A stretch of 64,000 bases of DNA from Bradyrhizobium sp. AZCC 1693 (GCF_036924745.1 NZ_JAZHSD010000001.1:7315001-7379000), one strand, 5' to 3'; positions 1 through 8,849 are shown, counted from the stretch's first letter. Numbers and translations are program-made. Notes: generated from the sequence alone by a model not told the origin.

Positions 1-506
1 GAGGCGGGGAGTTCACGCTCGCTGAGCATCTCGTCGGACGTAATCATGAGCTCCGCGCCCGGAATCGGCAGCGGCCGCGGCCTCGATCCGGTTGCGATCA
101 CGATATGCCTGGCCTCGAGTTCGCGATTGCCGACGCGAATGGTGTTGGGGCCGGTGAACGCGCCGTGGCCCTTGATGACCTCGACATTGCGCTTGGCCAT
201 CGAGCGGCCGAGGTTGGTCGGGATGTCCTTGATCATGTCCTTCTCGCGGTCGATCAGCGCCGCCCAGTCGAGCTTCGGCTTGCCGACGGCGATGTGATGG
301 ATGGAGGCACGTTCGATTTCGTGCAGCGCGTGGCCGGCGGCGACCAGCACCTTCTTCGGCGTGCAACCGCGGTTCGGGCAGGTGCCGCCGAGCAGGTCGG
401 CCTCGATCATCGCGACCGACATTCCGGCGCGCCAGACCGGTCCGGTTACGCCGATGCCCGCATTGCCCCCACCCAGAATGACCACGTCGAATTTTTCCGG
501 TGTCAT
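1..506 (-). CDS. Pyridine nucleotide-disulfide oxidoreductase (glutathione/mercuric reductase-like), N-terminal part
   Basis: Partial gene that runs off the left edge; about 168 N-terminal residues are visible. The protein opens with an FAD-binding Rossmann motif GGGNAG (residues 12-17) and then GGTCPNRGCTPKK, in which Cys43 and Cys48 form the CxxxxC redox disulfide typical of class I flavoprotein disulfide reductases (glutathione, mercuric and dihydrolipoamide reductases). A second family signature, ending in IVIATGSRPRPLPIPG, follows near residue 145. The start was chosen at the ATG complementary to 504-506, preceded by an AGAGGG ribosome binding site; the reading is in a different frame from a longer overlapping open frame. 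The family transfers electrons from NAD(P)H through FAD to a disulfide or metal. The substrate cannot be told without the C-terminal part. Confidence 0.85.
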   Translation of the reverse strand, partial: MTPEKFDVVILGGGNAGIGVTGPVWRAGMSVAMIEADLLGGTCPNRGCTPKKVLVAAGHALHEIERASIHHIAVGKPKLDWAALIDREKDMIKDIPTNLGRSMAKRNVEVIKGHGAFTGPNTIRVGNRELEARHIVIATGSRPRPLPIPGAELMITSDEMLSERELPA

Positions 507-597
507 CGAATTTACCCTCTGTTGGCAGCACTTGATGCGATCAGGCCGCGCCGGATGGCGCAGCCTGATGATGTTTACGGGAGGCGGGCCGGCGCTG

Positions 598-1089
598 TTA
601 CCTGGTCGTGATGGTCGAGGTGATCGAGCCCACCACCTTGGTTGCCATCTCGAACTGCGCGACGCGATCCCGGATGTTATGGCGCTTCGCGATCCAGCCG
701 AAATCAGTCCACACCGCCCACACGTCGCCATTGTCGTCCTGCGTGAGCAGCAGCCGGACCGGCCAGTCGAGCCCAGCGTTCGGGTTCGAGGTGATGAATT
801 GCGTCCCGAGCGGCGGATTGCCGAACACCAATAGCGTCGAGGGGCGCAGCCTGATGCCGGCATCGGCCGCAAGCTTCGATTGGTCGATCTCCATGAAGAA
901 CTTGATGCCCTTGCCGGCGATGTCGGCCTTGATGCGGGCGATCGCTTCCGCCATCGGCACCGCGCTCTTGACGCGGACGATGCCGTCATCGCTGTCGGCG
1001 CGTGCGACGGAGACGGCGGAAAGGACGAGGAATATCAGGAGCAGCGAGGTGCAGAAATTCGCGACGCGGTTGGTCAAACGACGGGTCAT
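598..1089 (-). CDS. Secreted DUF302 domain protein
   Basis: 163 residues. An N-terminal hydrophobic segment after MTRRLTNR, ending near VARA (about residue 31), is a probable signal peptide, so the protein should be periplasmic. The rest matches the DUF302 family pattern, with LLVFGNPPLGTQFI followed by NPNAGLDWPVRLL and a WAVWTD strand. DUF302 proteins are small and biochemically undefined; some are fused to or near redox proteins. The start at 1089 is preferred over an in-frame upstream start because it has an AGGAGA ribosome binding site and directly begins the signal peptide. It lies downstream of the disulfide reductase on the same strand order, but the 91-base gap does not prove an operon. 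Confidence 0.8.
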   Translation of the reverse strand: MTRRLTNRVANFCTSLLLIFLVLSAVSVARADSDDGIVRVKSAVPMAEAIARIKADIAGKGIKFFMEIDQSKLAADAGIRLRPSTLLVFGNPPLGTQFITSNPNAGLDWPVRLLLTQDDNGDVWAVWTDFGWIAKRHNIRDRVAQFEMATKVVGSITSTITTR

Positions 1090-1328
1090 GGAAATGTCTC
1101 CTGTTTGCGCATGCCCTCCGCATGCTGTCCAGAACAGGATGAGCGCCGGCGCCGGCAATAGGAAATGCGCATCCGCTCTCAAGTCGATAGCGCTCGGCTA
1201 TTGGTGCCGCTCAATACGCGGCGGCTATCGAACCGATTGTGCAACGGTATTTCAAATCCGGGCCAGGCCGGCCTCTGATGGGTCAGCGCCCGATCGGCGG
1301 GCGTCACCATCCATTTAGAGGAATCCCC

Positions 1329-1613
1329 ATGAAAACCCTTTCCAAGACCCTGATCGCCGCCGCGGCGTTTACCGCCATTGCCACCACGGCCTTCTCGCAA
1401 GTTCCCTGGGAATTCAATCCGGGCATGGCCTACACGTATGCCGGCCCCGGCAAGATGTCGGCGATGGCCATGGCGGCGACGCCCAAAAACCACGATGCGA
1501 TGATGAAAAACGCGAAAAAGGTGCCGAGCAACACGGTATTCTTCATGGACAAGGGCCAGCTCTATTCGACCTCGGGCATGCTCGACCCGACCGGCAATTT
1601 CTATCTGCCCTGA
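1329..1613 (+). CDS. Small secreted Met-rich protein, unknown function
   Basis: 94 residues. A clear Sec signal peptide (MKTLSKTLIAAAAFTAIATT, then AFSQ) suggests a mature periplasmic or exported protein of about 70 residues starting VPWEFNPG. The mature part has eight or so methionines, including MSAMAMAA and HDAMMK, and ends in an aromatic tail NFYLP. Methionine-rich short exported proteins sometimes bind copper, but no defined copper motif is visible, so no function is assigned. The start ATG has AGAGGA upstream; an in-frame upstream extension to 1239 lacks signal-peptide logic and was rejected. Divergent from the DUF302 gene. Confidence 0.7.
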   Translation: MKTLSKTLIAAAAFTAIATTAFSQVPWEFNPGMAYTYAGPGKMSAMAMAATPKNHDAMMKNAKKVPSNTVFFMDKGQLYSTSGMLDPTGNFYLP

Positions 1614-1635
1614 GCCTTTTGGTGCTGAAACGTTT

Positions 1636-1658
1636 GGGCCGCCCTTGCGGGGCGGCCC
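1636..1658 (+). terminator. GC-rich hairpin after the Met-rich peptide gene
   Basis: Perfect 9-bp stem GGGCCGCCC / GGGCGGCCC with loop TTGCG, 22 bases after the stop codon. There is no T-run downstream on the plus strand, so it may be a pause/stability hairpin or an imperfect terminator. Confidence 0.45.
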
Positions 1659-1694
1659 GGACCGGAAAATAATGCTGAACTGCCGGAGCCCACC

Positions 1695-2414
1695 ATGACG
1701 ACGACGCTTTCATCAGCCAATGCCGAACGCCTCAAGCAGGCGTTCCAGCAATGCCGTGACATGGAAGGCACCTTGCGCGAGCAGCTCGAGGCCTATGCCG
1801 CGGCCGGGCGGGAGATCTTTCCGGCCTATGGCGAGGCGGTCGACCGGCTGGTCGTGCGCGTAAATGAAAATGGCGGCGGCGAAAACGCGCCACGGCCGGG
1901 CGAAGTGATGCCGCCGTTCCTGCTTCCGGACGAAACCGGCCGGCTGGTCAGCCTGAAATCACTGACCGACCGCGGCCCGGTTGCGGTGATGTTCTATCGC
2001 GGTCATTGGTGCCCTTATTGCCGGCTGAATGTGCGGGCGGTGATCCAGGCCCAGGACCGGATCAAGGCGTTGGGCGCGCTGACGGTTGCGATCATGCCGG
2101 AGACGCAAGCCTATGCCGAGAAGTTCAAGTCCGAGGCGGAAGCGCCGTTTCCGGTGCTGACCGACCTCGATAATGGCTACGCACTGTCGCTCAATCTTGC
2201 GATCTGGCTCGGCAGCGAGATCCAGCGGCTGTTGTCATACCAGGATATGGCAAGCTTCCAGGGCAATGACGGCTGGGTGTTGCCGATTCCGGCGACCTTC
2301 GTGGTCGGCCGCGACGGATTGGTGAAGGCCCGCTTTGTCGATCCCGATTTCCGCAAGCGCATGGAAATCGACGACCTGATCGCCGCGCTGAAGAGCGCGA
2401 GCGAAGAACGGTAG
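1695..2414 (+). CDS. Peroxiredoxin-like AhpC/TSA family protein
   Basis: 239 residues. A helical N-terminal extension (about residues 1-60) precedes a thioredoxin-fold domain beginning at PGEVMPPFLLPDETG. The active-site segment is MFYRGHWCPYCRLN, giving a CxxC pair (Cys106 and Cys109) like that of the 'alkyl hydroperoxide reductase/thiol-specific antioxidant' subfamily with a CPYC motif. The later strand IPATFVVGRDGLVKARFVDPD is the conserved thioredoxin-like C-terminal half. Predicted role: thiol-dependent peroxide reduction in the cytoplasm (no signal peptide). The ATG is preceded by CCGGAGCC, a usable ribosome binding site. Neighbours (disulfide reductase, DUF899 thioredoxin-like protein) fit a loose redox theme. 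Confidence 0.85.
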   Translation: MTTTLSSANAERLKQAFQQCRDMEGTLREQLEAYAAAGREIFPAYGEAVDRLVVRVNENGGGENAPRPGEVMPPFLLPDETGRLVSLKSLTDRGPVAVMFYRGHWCPYCRLNVRAVIQAQDRIKALGALTVAIMPETQAYAEKFKSEAEAPFPVLTDLDNGYALSLNLAIWLGSEIQRLLSYQDMASFQGNDGWVLPIPATFVVGRDGLVKARFVDPDFRKRMEIDDLIAALKSASEER

Positions 2415-2453
2415 CGCGGCGACGTGGCTCTGTGGTGCGCCGTCGCAAGTGGT

Positions 2454-3172
2454 TCAATCGTAGTTGACCTTTGGGAAGAAATCGCCCCGGCCTTCAGGTG
2501 TCATGTCGAGAAGACCCCAGAGCGGGTCGGCGAGATCACCAGCGCGATGGTGCTGGTTGGGAGCGGGTGGGGCAAAGCTCATCTCTGAGCCCCAGAAGTG
2601 CCTGATCGCCCCGTCCTTCTTTCTGAAGACGTTGAAGATTGTTTCGTCCCAGTCGTCGCCGTCAGGAACTCGATGTTGCCTGCGCATTCCCTTGGAAAAT
2701 TTTGACGTGTCACCAAAGTAGTCCGCATCATAGCTGTTGCCTGCGGTCGAAAACAGCGAGAGGTGTTCCCAGCCTCTTTCGTGTGCCCAGGCGGCGAGAC
2801 GCGCGATTGGTGATTTGGCGACGATATGGAGCGCAGCGCGTTCGCCTATATGTCTGCGGCGCCATCTATCCCATCGAGCAAATGGGTGCAGCCTGGACAC
2901 GGCAATTCGCGTTTGGGGCCGTACATGAAGCTATACAGAATGAGCGTGTCGTGCGGACCGAACAGCTCGGACATCTTCACTTTCTCCGGCATGCTGGTCT
3001 TGCCGATCCGCTCGAAGACGTAGTCTTCGGGTATCTCACCGCCGAGCGGCAGCGCGCGACGCTTCGCTGCAACGGCCTTAATCTGTGCCCGAAGCGCAAT
3101 CTCGTCATCCAGAAGCGCGTTTCGGGCGGCGCGGTATTCGGTGCTTTCATTGGGGTATTGGATATGCTCCAT
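2454..3172 (-). pseudogene. DUF899 (thioredoxin-like) protein, broken by a one-base frameshift
   Basis: The two halves of one DUF899 protein lie in adjacent frames. The first (from ATG at 3172, ribosome binding site AGAGGA) runs MEHIQYPNESTEYRAARNAL through SFMYGPKRELPCPGC, with the family CxxC at Cys92/Cys95, and hits a stop at 2846. The second continues from about 2860 with HIGERAALHIVAKSPIARL and the typical DUF899 ending DMTPEGRGDFFPKVNYD. Adding one base near 2855/2856 restores DGAARHIGERAAL without a gap, so a single-base deletion is the simplest explanation. Intact length would be about 239 residues. DUF899 proteins have a thioredoxin-like fold of unknown substrate. Either a real pseudogene or a sequencing error. 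Confidence 0.8.
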
Positions 3173-3387
3173 GGCTGTCCTCTCAGACGCTTTAGGAACG
3201 TGTTCGAGATTAAACTCGCTCCGGAAACCGGGGCGCGTACTCATACATTCTTCGCGCCCATGTAATCCGCGGTCTGTGGGTCTATTTAGGCAGTGGTGCA
3301 GCAGGCTTGTCAGGACGAAATCCTACAACTAAAGTACTGGGCACGGTCGTAAGATGCCGAACTGGTTTCAACAGGGAGGGATTGATC

Positions 3388-3924
3388 ATGGCCTCGCATA
3401 CCAAGACGCAACCGAATTCCGCCTTCAATCGGCGTTGGTTCCTTGCAGGAGCCGCCGGCGGCGCAATGCTTCCGGTAGTAGCGCACGCAGCCGGGTCAAA
3501 GAAAAAGCAAAAGCGCGGTATTTACGCGGACGAGGCAGGCAAGGCGAAAGAAGACTTAGAAGATAAGGTCGCTGATTTCTCGTATCAAAATGATGTCCTC
3601 GCACAATGGATCGTCGATATATGGACAGGTCCCGCCAACAATCCCCTGATCACACCTAGTACAGGGTCCCCTTCCTTGTCGGAGTACCTAGCGCGCTCGA
3701 CTGCGGCAAAAGCAGCTCTCGCGGCTCGGGGCATCTATTTGGAGAAACCCATCGTAATCACGGAAGACGAGTACGATGCAGGTTTCAGTTTGGAAGACGC
3801 AGGCATAGACGCAAAAATCGGAGTCGTCTTTGTGCTGCCGAGACCCACACGTCCAACTCTTGCTGGGCCGCCTCTGCTTGAGACGGCCAAGATGCTGATG
3901 GCCATCACACCGAACGGAATCTAG
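3388..3924 (+). CDS. Tat-exported protein of unknown function
   Basis: 178 residues. The N-terminus carries a twin-arginine signal, NRRWFLAGAAGGAML, with a likely cleavage after AHAA (about residue 31), so the folded protein should be exported by Tat. The mature part starts with a Lys-rich stretch (SKKKQKR), then a helical region (AKEDLEDKVADFSYQNDVLAQW) and a C-terminal half with AKAALAARGIYLEKPIVIT and VVFVLPRPTRP. I do not recognise the family. The VVFVLPRP segment after an acidic linker vaguely recalls the end of nitrile-hydratase-like leader peptides, but the Tat signal argues against that. Start chosen at 3388 with GGAGGG upstream. GC content is lower than in the flanking metabolic genes. 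The next gene (HDO-like enzyme) is 110 bases downstream. Confidence 0.7.
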   Translation: MASHTKTQPNSAFNRRWFLAGAAGGAMLPVVAHAAGSKKKQKRGIYADEAGKAKEDLEDKVADFSYQNDVLAQWIVDIWTGPANNPLITPSTGSPSLSEYLARSTAAKAALAARGIYLEKPIVITEDEYDAGFSLEDAGIDAKIGVVFVLPRPTRPTLAGPPLLETAKMLMAITPNGI

Positions 3925-4034
3925 CGGTATTGCAATCCGTCTCGGATACGGCAGCGTGTCTCTAGCGGGGCGCGAGTTTTGGGCGCATCCAGCGAGAAAC
4001 GACACGGGCGTTCACTCGGAAGTGGAGGTTTCGA

Positions 4035-4937
4035 ATGGCACGGCTGCTCACGGAGTGGGTCAACGTCACGGGCGATATTTCGATCATCGCTCGCGAGTCG
4101 GGAGAGGTTTGGTTTTATGCCCCGGGAGGCACGGAAGAAAACGGAGATCCCTTCGCGACACCGATGACAGGTGTGGGCTCGGCGGGCAGCACGGTCGGGC
4201 TGCTCGACGGCGCGATAAATCTCGGATTTGCCGGAATCGAAAAGCGCTTCGCGCGCCCTGACCCGACGCTCGTCGGCTATATCGTAGCCTTAGTGGGCGC
4301 CTATCACACGTCTGTCGACACGCCTCGAAATCTCCGGCGCGCCGCCAGCCGCTTCAACGAACTGGGGAGGCCCGAGGTCGCGGCCTACTTGGAAGAGCGT
4401 GCGCGCGAGGAGACCGGTCACGACCGGCTCGCGCTCAAGGATCTGCGTGCACTGGGTGTGCCCGGCGAGCGACTCGTCGCTAGCTTTATCCCGGAGGGCA
4501 TCAAGCCGCTCTGCAAGCGCTTCGATGATCTCTGCGTCCAGGACTATCCAATCGGCTGCATCGGCTATTCGTACTGCCTGGAGCGCATCGCCGCGCTCAA
4601 GCAGGAGACCGATATCGAGAAGGTGCAGGCGATCTGTCCGGATGACGTTGATGCGACTCGCTTTCTCAGAAGTCACAGTTCCCTCGGAAGCGAGGCGACT
4701 CACGTCGAAGAAACGATCACGTTCGTCGCCTCCCTTCCCGCGAATGATCGTATCAGAGTCGTTCAGGAGACGTATGAATCGGCATTGATCCTGGCGGAGG
4801 GATATAATCACGAGCTTCTCAAATCCGAAGCGGAGATGCTTGAAGAGCTTGAGCAGGCGCTCGGAGAGGCGCTCCCGTATCGTCACCGCTCATATCCTTT
4901 GGACGGTGAAGAGCGCGGCGCTCGGCCCGCAGCGTGA
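4035..4937 (+). CDS. Haem-oxygenase-fold (HDO-like) putative iron enzyme
   Basis: 300 residues, no signal peptide. The central part (about residues 80-270) is all-helical with spaced acidic and histidine residues: His91 (GAYHTSV), Glu120/Glu121, Glu126, His129 and Asp130 in EERAREETGHD, Glu183 in YSYCLERI, His214, and His223/Glu225 in GSEATHVEE. The EExGHDxLALKDLRALG pattern is that of the 'iron-containing redox enzyme' / haem-oxygenase-like diiron oxygenase (TenA/PqqC-fold) families. The N-terminal 60 residues are unlike the fold and contain a Gly-rich segment. Ribosome binding site GGAGG precedes the ATG. It follows the Tat-signal protein in the same direction, suggesting a two-gene unit; substrate unknown. 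The fold assignment is by motif only. Confidence 0.6.
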   Translation: MARLLTEWVNVTGDISIIARESGEVWFYAPGGTEENGDPFATPMTGVGSAGSTVGLLDGAINLGFAGIEKRFARPDPTLVGYIVALVGAYHTSVDTPRNLRRAASRFNELGRPEVAAYLEERAREETGHDRLALKDLRALGVPGERLVASFIPEGIKPLCKRFDDLCVQDYPIGCIGYSYCLERIAALKQETDIEKVQAICPDDVDATRFLRSHSSLGSEATHVEETITFVASLPANDRIRVVQETYESALILAEGYNHELLKSEAEMLEELEQALGEALPYRHRSYPLDGEERGARPAA

Positions 4938-5313
4938 GCGGAATAGCGCGATAGTTATCGCAGTTTGGCATGGCGTGAGGCACGAGAAAGGAGGCCCGGT
5001 TCTCCCTTAGGGTAATAGTAATAGTACGGTTGCGATTTAAAACGATGAGGGCCGCGCGACTGCTCGCGATCGGCCGTCATGGTTAGCTGGGTAGGGCACC
5101 GGCGCTGGCGTCCTCGCGCCAAGCTGCAGTTGTGCCTCGACGCCGGGTAAAGCAAAAAATTTCGGCGGTCAAAAACGCTCATATCATATCGTGTGCGGGA
5201 AATGATATCGTGCGCGGAAGGTTTCCTGGTTTTAAGTGACAAAGGCCCCACATGGTGGGTCTGAAGCCCAACTCCTGCTTAATGAACTACGGCAGTAGGC
5301 AAGGACCTCTGCA
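4938..5313. other. 376-base gene-free stretch upstream of the cyclase gene
   Basis: No convincing gene. It is relatively AT-rich and holds a (TAATAG)-like microrepeat near 5013-5026 and an imperfect 16-bp direct repeat (ATATCGTGTGCGGGAA at 5186-5201; ATATCGTGCGCGGAAG at 5205-5220) about 100 bases before the cyclase start, which could be a regulator site. A 98-codon minus-strand frame with a run of tyrosines is present but has no signal peptide or family match. Confidence 0.5.
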
Positions 5314-8300
5314 ATGACGAAGACAACAACCACCGACTTGGCCGAGTGGCTGGGTGGACACGGTCTAGGTCAGTACGCCAAAACCTTCGTAGAAAACAAT
5401 ATCGACTACTCCGTTCTTCAGGATTTGACGGAAAATGATCTCGAGAAACTCGGAATATCTTCTCTAGGTCACCGCAAGAAGCTGCTTCGGGCCATTAAAA
5501 CATTGACGGCCGCGCGCCAGTCCACCGGCACAACAACAGCAGTTTCAAGCGCCACGGTGGTGCCACCCTCTCCTGTGCAACATCGCGAAGCTGAATTCCG
5601 CCAGATCACAGTCATGTTCTGTGACCTGGTGGGGTCTACGCAGCTATCGGAGAAGTTAGATCCTGAGGATCTCCAAAAGCTCATTGACGCGTATCGGGTA
5701 GAGTGCAGCACGGCGATTGGGCACTATGGAGGCGAGGTCGCCCGCTATTTCGGCGATGGAGTGATGGCATTTTTCGGTTGGCCCCGTGCACACGAGGATG
5801 ACGCCGTTCGTGCTGTTCACGCCGGCCTGGAGATTGTGTCCGGAGTTACGAAGATTTCAGGGCCAGTTACCCTGAATTGTCGAGTAGGTGTTTGCTCGGG
5901 TCCGGTTGTTGTCGGTGAGATTGGAGATAGTGGTACGTGGTCGATGGACGCGGTGGGAGAGACGCCGAATATCGCCGCACGTCTACAGACCCTTGCCGCT
6001 GCCAATACGGTACTCATCTCGGAATCGACGAGGCGTCTCGTATGGGCAGCTTTTGAGTTTCAGGACGTCGGGCTCCAAGAACTCAAAGGTGTAACTGAAC
6101 CTCTTCACGTGTATCGCGTGCTCTCGGCAAAAAATACCGCTAGCCGCTTCGAGGCTGCGCATACGGGCTCTCTTACCCCGCTCGTTGGACGCTCAACCGA
6201 ACTAAGCTTGCTGCTCGATAGGTGGCAGAAAGTCAAAGAAGGTGATGGCCAAGTCATATTGCTCTCGGGTATTCCCGGAGTAGGAAAATCGAGGCTCCTC
6301 CACGAATTGAAATCGCAAATTCAGCAGGAACCACACCTCTTGCTGCACCATCAGTGCTCGCCCTATCACAGTCAGAGCGCATTCTTTCCGGTGATCGGGC
6401 AGATCGAACAAGCGGCGCAACTAACAGTACGCGAGGCCGAGGTAGATAAGATTGCCAAGCTTACAACTTACCTTCCGCGCTCAACTGATAATTCCAAAGA
6501 GCCGGTCCTGCTCATTGCCAAACTGTTATCAGTCCCTTTGGAAAATAACCTCGAATTAGCTGGTCTTACGCCGCAGCAAATAAAAAACAGGACGATAAGC
6601 ACGCTTGTCGATATGATCTTGGCGTTTTCTGTCCAGCGCCCCACGCTCTGCATCTTCGAGGATGCACACTGGTTAGATCCATCGACGCTTGAGCTGCTTG
6701 AATCGATTATCAGTCGGATCGACCACGCCCGCGTGCTGCTTATTGTGTCGTGTCGGCCCGAGTTCCGCCCCACATGGATGACCCACGCGAGCACCACCGT
6801 GCACTCCCTCACTCGATTGTCGCTCACCGAAGTGAGGGCGATGATCCGAGATATCTTGAGGGGAGGGAGCATGCCCCAACCGGTGCTCGACCGGATTATC
6901 GAAAAGGCCGATGGCGTCCCGCTATTCATAGAGGAACTGACAAGCAGTATGTTGAGTGCGCCTTTACGAACCCGAGGCACTCTCGAGCGCGCAGCACAGC
7001 CAGCAACACTCAGGGTTCCGGACACGCTGAGTGACGCATTGATGGAGCGGCTCGATCGTGTTGCGCCGAGTCGCAGACTTGCACAGATTGCGGCTGTGAT
7101 TGGGCGCGAGTTCTCCTATGATCTCTTGTCGGCTGCATCGAGAATTGATGATGACGATATATTGTCGGCCCTCTCGTTACTCGAACAGGCTGACATCATC
7201 TATCGAGTCGGAATTTCGCCTTTCCTTCGTTTCGCCTTCAAACATGCGTTGTTGTGTGACGCAATCTACGACTCCTTGCTTAAGAGCAAGAGGCAGCAGA
7301 TACACGCGGACATCGCGGCAATCTTAGAGCATGACATTTCGGGGCTCGCCGAAAATCAACCCCAGGTGCTGGCCTATCACTATCAAGAAGCGGGCGATCA
7401 TCAACAGGCCATTCGTTGCTGGTTCCGGTCTGGGCAGGGCGCGCTAGCGCATTCCGCCAACGTCGAAGCGATTGCCAGCTTTCGAAAGGCCCTTCAGCTT
7501 CTGGACGCTTTGCCGGAAACGCCTGAACGGATCAAACAAGAGATCGATATTCAATTGGCGTTGGGAATACCGCTTATCGCCGTTCAAGGGTATGCCTCCG
7601 CGGAAACCCGCGAAGCGTTTTCGCGGGCTCGTGCCTTATGCCTGCAACTCGGCGACATCCCTGAGTATTTCCAAGCCCTGTTTGGGTTATGGGGGCACTC
7701 CTGGATGGGTGGAAAGAATGATGATGCGCTCCGCTTAGCTGATGAATTCCTGTCACGGTCACGAGCGTTGTCCCAACCGGTGCCGCTAATGGTGGCTCAT
7801 AGAGTGATGGGCAGCACGTTATTGACGATTGGAGACTTCCAATCGTCAGCGAACCATTTCGCGGAGTCAATCAAACTCTCGATTGGCAAAGGAAAACAGC
7901 CCCTATCCAACCTTTACATGGTGGAGCCCCAAGCGGCTTCACTTCTGCTCCTATCTTGGGACTTGTGGTTTCTAGGCTATCCGGATCAATCCCTTTCCCG
8001 CGTTTCGGAAGCGCTTGCCTTGGGTCAAAACCTTGGCCACCCATACACCGTGGCGTTCGCTCATTACATGACTTCCGTTGTGCACCTTCTTCGCGGGGAT
8101 GCCGCTCGCGCCTACGAAAGTGCCGACAGGAGCTTCGAAATGTCGCAAGAACAGCGGTTTTCGCTGTACGTAATTTTGTCAAGAATTTCACGAGGCCGAG
8201 CAGCCGGCGAACTAGGCCGACTTGGAGAGGCCCAGGAGGAAATGGCACTTGGAATCGCCGAAGCGCGACGTAATGGCGTCGGCTTCATGCTTCCAATGAT

Positions 8301-8694
8301 GGATAGCTGGCTGGCGGACTTGTACGCCAAAGCTGGCGAAAATGAATGCGCGCTATCGATCGTCGAGGGGATCCTGGCCAATATTGGTGACGTGACAGGC
8401 AGATCATGGGAAGCGGAATTGCATCGACAAAGAGCGCAAATTCTTTTTGCACTCAACCCATCGAAGATGAGCGAAGCTGAGTCTTATCTGAAGCGGTCTA
8501 TTGAAGTGGCGCGCAGTCAAAGCGCCAAGTCCCTGGAATTACGCGCCGCCATAAGCCTTGCGGAACTCTGGCGGACGCAAGGAAGACCTGATGAGGCGCG
8601 CGCACTGCTAGAACCAATCTGCCGTTGGTTCGACGAAGGAGCCGAAACGGCTGACCTCAGACGGGCGCGCTCCGCTCAAAGCACCGTGGGCTGA
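5314..8694 (+). CDS. SAM domain - class III adenylate/guanylate cyclase - AAA ATPase - TPR signalling protein
   Basis: 1126 residues. Domains in order: SAM domain (about 5-65, AEWLGGHGLGQYAKTFVENN); class III nucleotide cyclase catalytic domain (about 95-270) with both metal-binding aspartates, Asp104 in FCDLVGST and Asp148 in YFGDGV, and the transition-state Asn219/Arg223 pair in PNIAARL; an AAA_16/STAND-type ATPase (from about 287, LVGRSTEL) with Walker A GIPGVGKS (319-326) and Walker B-like LCIFEDAHWLD; then a long TPR-rich C-terminal half. No DNA-binding domain is seen at the C-terminus. The catalytic residues look intact, so it probably makes cAMP in response to a ligand or partner sensed by SAM/TPR. 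Such multi-domain cyclases are common in Bradyrhizobium. Base composition is lower in GC than most of the window. Confidence 0.9.
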   Translation: MTKTTTTDLAEWLGGHGLGQYAKTFVENNIDYSVLQDLTENDLEKLGISSLGHRKKLLRAIKTLTAARQSTGTTTAVSSATVVPPSPVQHREAEFRQITVMFCDLVGSTQLSEKLDPEDLQKLIDAYRVECSTAIGHYGGEVARYFGDGVMAFFGWPRAHEDDAVRAVHAGLEIVSGVTKISGPVTLNCRVGVCSGPVVVGEIGDSGTWSMDAVGETPNIAARLQTLAAANTVLISESTRRLVWAAFEFQDVGLQELKGVTEPLHVYRVLSAKNTASRFEAAHTGSLTPLVGRSTELSLLLDRWQKVKEGDGQVILLSGIPGVGKSRLLHELKSQIQQEPHLLLHHQCSPYHSQSAFFPVIGQIEQAAQLTVREAEVDKIAKLTTYLPRSTDNSKEPVLLIAKLLSVPLENNLELAGLTPQQIKNRTISTLVDMILAFSVQRPTLCIFEDAHWLDPSTLELLESIISRIDHARVLLIVSCRPEFRPTWMTHASTTVHSLTRLSLTEVRAMIRDILRGGSMPQPVLDRIIEKADGVPLFIEELTSSMLSAPLRTRGTLERAAQPATLRVPDTLSDALMERLDRVAPSRRLAQIAAVIGREFSYDLLSAASRIDDDDILSALSLLEQADIIYRVGISPFLRFAFKHALLCDAIYDSLLKSKRQQIHADIAAILEHDISGLAENQPQVLAYHYQEAGDHQQAIRCWFRSGQGALAHSANVEAIASFRKALQLLDALPETPERIKQEIDIQLALGIPLIAVQGYASAETREAFSRARALCLQLGDIPEYFQALFGLWGHSWMGGKNDDALRLADEFLSRSRALSQPVPLMVAHRVMGSTLLTIGDFQSSANHFAESIKLSIGKGKQPLSNLYMVEPQAASLLLLSWDLWFLGYPDQSLSRVSEALALGQNLGHPYTVAFAHYMTSVVHLLRGDAARAYESADRSFEMSQEQRFSLYVILSRISRGRAAGELGRLGEAQEEMALGIAEARRNGVGFMLPMMDSWLADLYAKAGENECALSIVEGILANIGDVTGRSWEAELHRQRAQILFALNPSKMSEAESYLKRSIEVARSQSAKSLELRAAISLAELWRTQGRPDEARALLEPICRWFDEGAETADLRRARSAQSTVG

Positions 8695-8849
8695 TCCTTC
8701 ACCTTTTAGGATCAGTGTAGTTCAAACGCGGCTTTCTAGAGTTCCCTCCGCATCGAGCGGCCTGCGTGAGCGTGCTGTGGCCGATGTCAGCTTTGGCGCA
8801 AAGCGGATATTTCAGCCTATGGCAACGTCAGCTAGCGGGTTAACAACCC

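Noticed and set aside
3388..3924. RiPP precursor with nitrile-hydratase-like leader
   Set aside because: The VVFVLPRP segment is suggestive, but the protein has a Tat signal and a tail of ordinary composition with no core-like Cys/Ser/Thr cluster; kept only as a remark.
4955..5251. 98-codon minus-strand frame containing a run of five tyrosines
   Set aside because: No signal peptide, no ribosome binding site and no family resemblance; likely chance in an intergenic region.
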